A stretch of DNA of 64,000 nt from Dolichospermum sp. DET69. GTDB lineage: Bacteria > Cyanobacteriota > Cyanobacteriia > Cyanobacteriales > Nostocaceae. The position numbers and the translations under genes are program-made. The stretch is taken from NCBI GenBank assembly GCA_017355425.1, contig CP070233.1:2459501-2523500 (forward strand), given 5' to 3'. Below, one piece after another: positions 60,145 through 64,000 of this stretch. The notes beneath the pieces are model-generated. The model was not told where the DNA came from. It saw nothing but the letters and a program-made list of their open reading frames with translations, and ran no database searches. Position 1 is the stretch's first letter. Each line of letters starts with the position of its first letter.

Positions 60145-62850
60145 TTAGATAAATATCCTCCTCATAATGATCATTACAGCAAATGTTCCCATCAGAACTC
60201 CTAGCATAATGATAAAATCTCTTTTAGCTATATTATCCACTTGAGTTGTAGGAACATAAACAACCTTAGCTCCGATAACTGTATTCAATTCCCAATCAAA
60301 TCCTTGATTACCAAGATATTTGCCCTGTTTGTAGAGAAGTTGTAATGATTGAGGTGCTTTCTCTATAGTTGAATGACAACTCAAACAGTTCTTATCAGTA
60401 ATTTTTATGGGACGAGATGTATAGAAATATTTCTTCCCATTTATCTTTGCATATCCTTGATTGATGTTTGAACCTGCTAGTTGATTTTGATTACCTAAAT
60501 CTTGTTGTTTCAATGTCTCAATAATTTTGAATTCCTCAAGCGTCGCTTTATCATTAGGATTAGTCGGATTAATCATCGCATCTTTATAACGGTAATCTCC
60601 ATAATCATCTTTATAAACATTGGTAAATATATTAAATACTTGATTTACAGCAAAGGTGGGAATGCTTTCCCTCAAAAATGTTTGTTCTGATTGTGTTTTT
60701 AATAAAGGTGTAATTTTATCATTATTATATTTGCGAACAGAATCCATTGTTGAAATCAACATATTTGCTTGGGACTTCAATTGATATTCCGCAGAATTCA
60801 AACAAATATGATAATAAATAAGACTAGCAACAATAATTATTCCCCCAATAAAAATGACTTTTATAGTTTGATTGGTATTCCTAATTTCAGATTGTGTAGG
60901 CTGAATTCGCGTTGCAAAATGTTCCAGTAACATCCTATGAATAAAGATGTAACCACCCCCCACTTTTTGCATAAAAATCCGCTCACTGGCATAATCGAGG
61001 AAGCGAGCCAAATTACTAGGGATAAAACCGTTAATCCAGAGAATAAGTCGTAAGTTTAAGTGTTGAATACAGGATATTCCACCGCCAAAAAGTAGCCCTA
61101 AAATTAGTCCCCAACTTATTATAGAAGTTTTTGATTGTACCCCTTGAGGAAACCACTTATAAATAATTGGGAACAAAATCAACCAGCTAACTAATGTAAT
61201 AATCCCTGCATTAAAAGCAGATATCCAAATTCCCTGATTGGGAACAGTTTTTGTCTCTATTTCTGCGCCTCTCAACCCACGAATCAATCCTATAAGTAGC
61301 GCAAAGATTAATCCTAAAATTATTCCAAATACTATTATTTTCTCGTAACCTTTTGGCTCTTTCCAAGTTAGACCACACCACACCACCCCAATCGGGGACA
61401 AAATTAGACTCCACTTTAGTCCAGAGATTAAGCCATCAAGTAGCTCTTTTCCTGTTTTTTTCCAAGGCCATGTCAAAGTTTCAAAAGTTTCTATTTCTGC
61501 TTTACCCCTGCCGAAATTCCACCATAAAATTAGACCCCAGATTGCTGCATCCATCGTTACTACGTTGGAACGGGTAATCATGTTGTTATGTGAATCTAAA
61601 GTCTCACTTGAAAACAAGATCAATCCAATAATCAGTATCCCAATTAGGATAGTTCCAATGCGATAAAGTCTTCTTTCCAGAGGAGACTGCAACCAATTAG
61701 GCTGTATTTTCTCAATTAAAAAGTTAGATTGAGATGTTTGAGACATCCCTTGCGCCAGCCAATTTAGCCAGTGTATTGCCTGATCTTTTGGGTATTGCTG
61801 ATTAACTCCCCTGCGTTTGAACATTCGCTCAATATAAGCATTGAATAGGTGTTCGCGGCGTGCTTCTACCGAACCCGTTTGAGATAGTTCTGCCACATTT
61901 TTACCTTGATAAGCCAGAGTCATAACACTAAGCGTTAAAGGAGACTTGGCTAACTCTTGCAGTGCGGTATCTTCCTCAAGCAAAGCCTTGACTGCTTCTA
62001 GTTGTTCACCGGCACTATCCAAATATTGGTTAACCTGCTCAGGAGTCAAAGAACGAATGCAAATTGCGCCTCGTAATTGCAGACGATGAGAAAGAGCTTC
62101 ATAATCAGCAATCCGACTACAAACCACCATTTCCGTTTGTCCGTAATTTTGCATAAATTGGTTGATAGCTTCGACACAAGCTTCTCGCAGATCAACTTTT
62201 ACCTCGTCTAAACCATCCAGCAACAGTAGCAGTTTTTGATTTTTAACCCAGTCTTTACCTACTTCTTTAGGAACTTGGTATTTTTGCCAAAGTTCTTGTA
62301 CCAGCCACTCGGCAATGGTTTGCCGTTTACTCCCCCAAGAAGATAAATTAAACACCACTGGAATCAGCCGACTCAAATTTGCTTCCGCACGAGCAATCAA
62401 ATTCTGTGCTAGTTTCAGGAGGGTTATGGTTTTCCCAGCCCCTGGTTCTCCTAAAATTAACAGAGTTCTTCCCTCTCCTATTTGATTGAAAACTTCAGTT
62501 GCACCTGTTCCTTTAGGTAAAATTTGTCTAGACTCTTCTGGTAATTCTTCAAAGCCACTAAATGGACGCTCTACTGCATCTAATCGCTTTTCTAGACCAA
62601 GTTTAATCATGGCTTGGGTATGCAATGACTTTTCTAAAACCCCTTCAATCCAATATTCTTTGACTTTACTGAGTAAAACTTTCCTCTGTCCGTATTCTAC
62701 TTGAGTTAAGGGCTGTTGTGTACCAGATATTTGCCCACTAAACAACTCAGATACTTGGGAAATAAAGTATTGAGAGACAATTCCATGATTTTCTTGGATA
62801 AACCCCTGAACGTTACCTCCAGAGATATTAACAAAATTATCGTCAGTCAT
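60145..62850 (-). CDS. NACHT NTPase with N-terminal amyloid-like motif and C-terminal Tll0287-like haem domain
   Basis: The 901-residue protein starts with a short motif (NISGGNVQGFIQENHG, residues 8-23) matching the C-terminus of the upstream protein. A NACHT domain follows: Walker A LILGEPGAGKT (131-141), Walker B LLLLLDGLDE (207-216), and VVCSRIADYEAL sensor. Next come six to seven hydrophobic helices (about 392-620) and YIFIHRMLLEHFA, typical of cyanobacterial NACHT proteins. After another helix (VIFIGGIIIVASLIYYHI) lies a Tll0287-like/DUF3365 domain (about 685-870) with NPTNPNDKA and CLSCH (822-826), a c-type haem site, then a final helix. The haem part should face the periplasm or lumen. 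It is 19 bp downstream of the Bell-like gene, in one operon. I infer a redox- or ligand-gated NLR. Confidence 0.85.
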   Translation of the reverse strand: MTDDNFVNISGGNVQGFIQENHGIVSQYFISQVSELFSGQISGTQQPLTQVEYGQRKVLLSKVKEYWIEGVLEKSLHTQAMIKLGLEKRLDAVERPFSGFEELPEESRQILPKGTGATEVFNQIGEGRTLLILGEPGAGKTITLLKLAQNLIARAEANLSRLIPVVFNLSSWGSKRQTIAEWLVQELWQKYQVPKEVGKDWVKNQKLLLLLDGLDEVKVDLREACVEAINQFMQNYGQTEMVVCSRIADYEALSHRLQLRGAICIRSLTPEQVNQYLDSAGEQLEAVKALLEEDTALQELAKSPLTLSVMTLAYQGKNVAELSQTGSVEARREHLFNAYIERMFKRRGVNQQYPKDQAIHWLNWLAQGMSQTSQSNFLIEKIQPNWLQSPLERRLYRIGTILIGILIIGLILFSSETLDSHNNMITRSNVVTMDAAIWGLILWWNFGRGKAEIETFETLTWPWKKTGKELLDGLISGLKWSLILSPIGVVWCGLTWKEPKGYEKIIVFGIILGLIFALLIGLIRGLRGAEIETKTVPNQGIWISAFNAGIITLVSWLILFPIIYKWFPQGVQSKTSIISWGLILGLLFGGGISCIQHLNLRLILWINGFIPSNLARFLDYASERIFMQKVGGGYIFIHRMLLEHFATRIQPTQSEIRNTNQTIKVIFIGGIIIVASLIYYHICLNSAEYQLKSQANMLISTMDSVRKYNNDKITPLLKTQSEQTFLRESIPTFAVNQVFNIFTNVYKDDYGDYRYKDAMINPTNPNDKATLEEFKIIETLKQQDLGNQNQLAGSNINQGYAKINGKKYFYTSRPIKITDKNCLSCHSTIEKAPQSLQLLYKQGKYLGNQGFDWELNTVIGAKVVYVPTTQVDNIAKRDFIIMLGVLMGTFAVMIIMRRIFI

Positions 62851-62869
62851 TTTCTAAATACTCTATAAA

Positions 62870-63247
62870 TTAACTGAAGTTCTGAGTTATTGTTCCAGGA
62901 TTGTTCTGTGTCAAACCCTGAACTGTACCTCCAGAAATTTGCACACTAAACTTTCCCTCTGCTGCTGCTTGAGGATTTAATTGCTCCATTAATTTTTGAG
63001 CTAGTTTAATAATTTCTTCATCCTTATCAGCCCCAACCTCAGTTAATTCATCTTCTAAAAGAGCTTTCGTCTTTTCGGGCTTTTGTTCGTACTTATCCAA
63101 AATAGTAGCTGAATCTGTTTTGCCTTGGCTCTCGAATTTACGCTTAATCAAAGCTTTCAATCCGTCGTAAGTATCTTGAGCTACACTGCCAGCCGTTTTT
63201 GCTGCGCCAGCTACCAATGCTGCAAGAATAAGAGAAGTCGGGTCCAT
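62870..63247 (-). CDS. Bell-like effector with C-terminal amyloid-signalling-type motif
   Basis: The 125-residue protein begins MDPTSLILAALVAGAAKTAG, followed by a helical VAQDTYDGLKALIKRKF, and ALLEDELTEVGADKDEEIIK. It matches the small bacterial Bell domain, thought to be analogous to fungal HeLo membrane-targeting domains. The C-terminus (VQISGGTVQGLTQNNPGTIT, about 102-121) repeats the pattern at the N-terminus of the adjacent NACHT protein: ISGGxVQGxxQxNxG. In bacterial amyloid signalling (BASS) such a motif pair passes a prion-like fold from the NLR to the effector, which then attacks the membrane. Function is inferred from architecture and gene order. Confidence 0.78.
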   Translation of the reverse strand: MDPTSLILAALVAGAAKTAGSVAQDTYDGLKALIKRKFESQGKTDSATILDKYEQKPEKTKALLEDELTEVGADKDEEIIKLAQKLMEQLNPQAAAEGKFSVQISGGTVQGLTQNNPGTITQNFS

Positions 63248-63740
63248 AAACTCATTTCCTAAATATGTTTGGCCTATTATCTCGAATTTGCTCCATAATT
63301 AAATACATCCTAATGATGATTTTGATTTACTTATGCTTATCCTTTCATAAAGAAAGTGGTAAAAACCGGATAAATTAGTTGAAAATGCCACTTAAGAAAT
63401 CAAAATATTAGTTAGTTAAAAACCTTACAAACTCATTGCTTATTACATCCAGGAATAAATGAGATTTTCGAGAAAATTATCAAGAAACAACGAGAAAATT
63501 GATCACGAATTTATCGGATAAATATACTGTAAATATTACCAGGGATTGTATTAATTTTAGACAATATATGTCCCTGAGTAATTGCTTGTATTAGGTGTAA
63601 TGTTATAGCTTTAGAAAATTTCCACTAAAACAGAGGTATAGAAAATCCAGATTTAGGTAAAGATTCAAAAATTATCAGGTCAAATATGATTATCATCGGG
63701 ACTACAATAGGAATTGTTGTCATGTTCTCTATTAGCTAAA
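63248..63740. other. Intergenic region upstream of the Bell-NACHT operon
   Basis: This ~490 bp AT-rich stretch must hold the operon promoter on the minus strand and the promoter of the gene running off the right edge. I see no repeat family, RNA structure or gene in it. Confidence 0.5.
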
Positions 63741-64000
63741 GTGTCAGACTCTTTACCATTACGCGATCATTATCTCGCTTTAATTAACGACATTATCGAA
63801 ACCACTCTCAAGGGTAAAATTAGCTCTGTAGAGCAGGTTTATCAAATGTTGCTCAAAGGTATCACTTCCGGTACAGGGGAGGTGTTTGAGTTAGTTTTGA
63901 GCGATCGCTTGAATACTATACAATCTCAGGTAGACTCGGAAACGGATGAACTCAGAAAAGCCAAAGCTACCCGGAGTTTACGCGCTGCTAAAACGATTCA
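63741..64000 (+). CDS. Conserved hypothetical protein, 5' part only
   Basis: From a GTG at 63741 the frame reads MSDSLPLRDHYLALINDIIE, then TTLKGKISSVEQVYQMLLKG and LRKAKATRSLRAAKTI to the window edge. TTG codons at 63714/63717 in the same frame are alternatives. The helical, charged sequence resembles the start of a cyanobacterial protein family of unknown function, but no named domain is visible in these ~86 residues. A HIP1-like site lies at about 63900. Confidence 0.6.
   Translation, partial: MSDSLPLRDHYLALINDIIETTLKGKISSVEQVYQMLLKGITSGTGEVFELVLSDRLNTIQSQVDSETDELRKAKATRSLRAAKTI

Overview
The window reads as chromosomal DNA of a filamentous cyanobacterium of the Nostocales (Nostoc/Anabaena/Dolichospermum type). 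The evidence is its AT-rich sequence, many GCGATCGC (HIP1) octamers, heptanucleotide tandem repeats, a cyanobacterial-type DnaB intein, tetrapyrrole genes (hemN, heme oxygenase, acsF), GUN4 and COP23 domains, and a fragment resembling xisI. No rRNA or tRNA gene and no CRISPR array was recognised. About a fifth of the window is repeats and miniature mobile elements.

Layout. 1-8.5 kb: a repeat array, a Uma2-type nuclease, a GlsB-like membrane protein, a low-oxygen tetrapyrrole cluster (hemN and heme oxygenase divergent from acsF), then a divergent manganese/zinc ABC transporter. 8.7-19.3 kb: a Ser/Thr kinase with a PsbP-like tail, a structured noncoding stretch, a COP23 protein, a secreted trypsin-like protease, and two near-identical trypsin-GUN4 fusions that lie in a roughly 2 kb segmental duplication. 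Between the two copies sit a RAYT-type transposase split by a MITE and a PD-(D/E)XK/DUF4351 protein. 19.7-30.6 kb: mostly housekeeping genes (FHA-flavoprotein, HAD hydrolase, TPR protein, NurA-like nuclease, a D-Ala-D-Ala carboxypeptidase, dnaB with a 429-residue intein, rplI). 31.7-37.3 kb: a two-gene McrBC-like type IV restriction system next to an xisI remnant, an orphan HigA-like antitoxin and a DUF29 protein. 37.4-46.4 kb: gloB, an ABC1 kinase, an M1 aminopeptidase and a DUF3352 protein. 46.6-51.3 kb: a broken UPF0175/DUF3368 toxin-antitoxin pair and two nearly identical Rpn-family nucleases plus a third C-terminal-only copy, separated by arrays of ~84 bp repeats. 51.3-58.8 kb: a type IIG-like restriction-modification gene interrupted by an ISH3-like insertion sequence, then a Bax1-like (DUF790) nuclease overlapping an XPB-like helicase. 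58.8-64 kb: a class III adenylate cyclase, and on the opposite strand a small Bell-like protein followed by a NACHT NTPase; a partial gene runs off the right edge.

Three defence-type systems stand out. (1) At 60.1-63.2 kb a 125-residue Bell-like protein ends in a glycine/glutamine motif that recurs at the very N-terminus of the adjacent NACHT protein. This is the layout of NLR amyloid signalling pairs. The NACHT protein also carries a C-terminal Tll0287-like (DUF3365) domain with a CxxCH haem-binding motif, a combination I do not know as a described system. (2) The Rpn genes carry a strong internal Shine-Dalgarno and in-frame ATG, and the third copy begins exactly there as a free-standing gene. 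This fits an intragenic antitoxin that has also been released as its own gene. (3) The McrB-like/DUF2357-nuclease pair has long coiled coils and a C-terminal zinc ribbon.

Mobile DNA can be read precisely in several places. Removing a TA-flanked 126 bp MITE restores the transposase reading frame. Removing the insertion sequence with one TTAAT copy restores the restriction-modification frame. A 90 bp element flanked by AAT has an empty site in the duplicated copy. All functional calls come from reading the sequence and recalled family knowledge; no database search was run.
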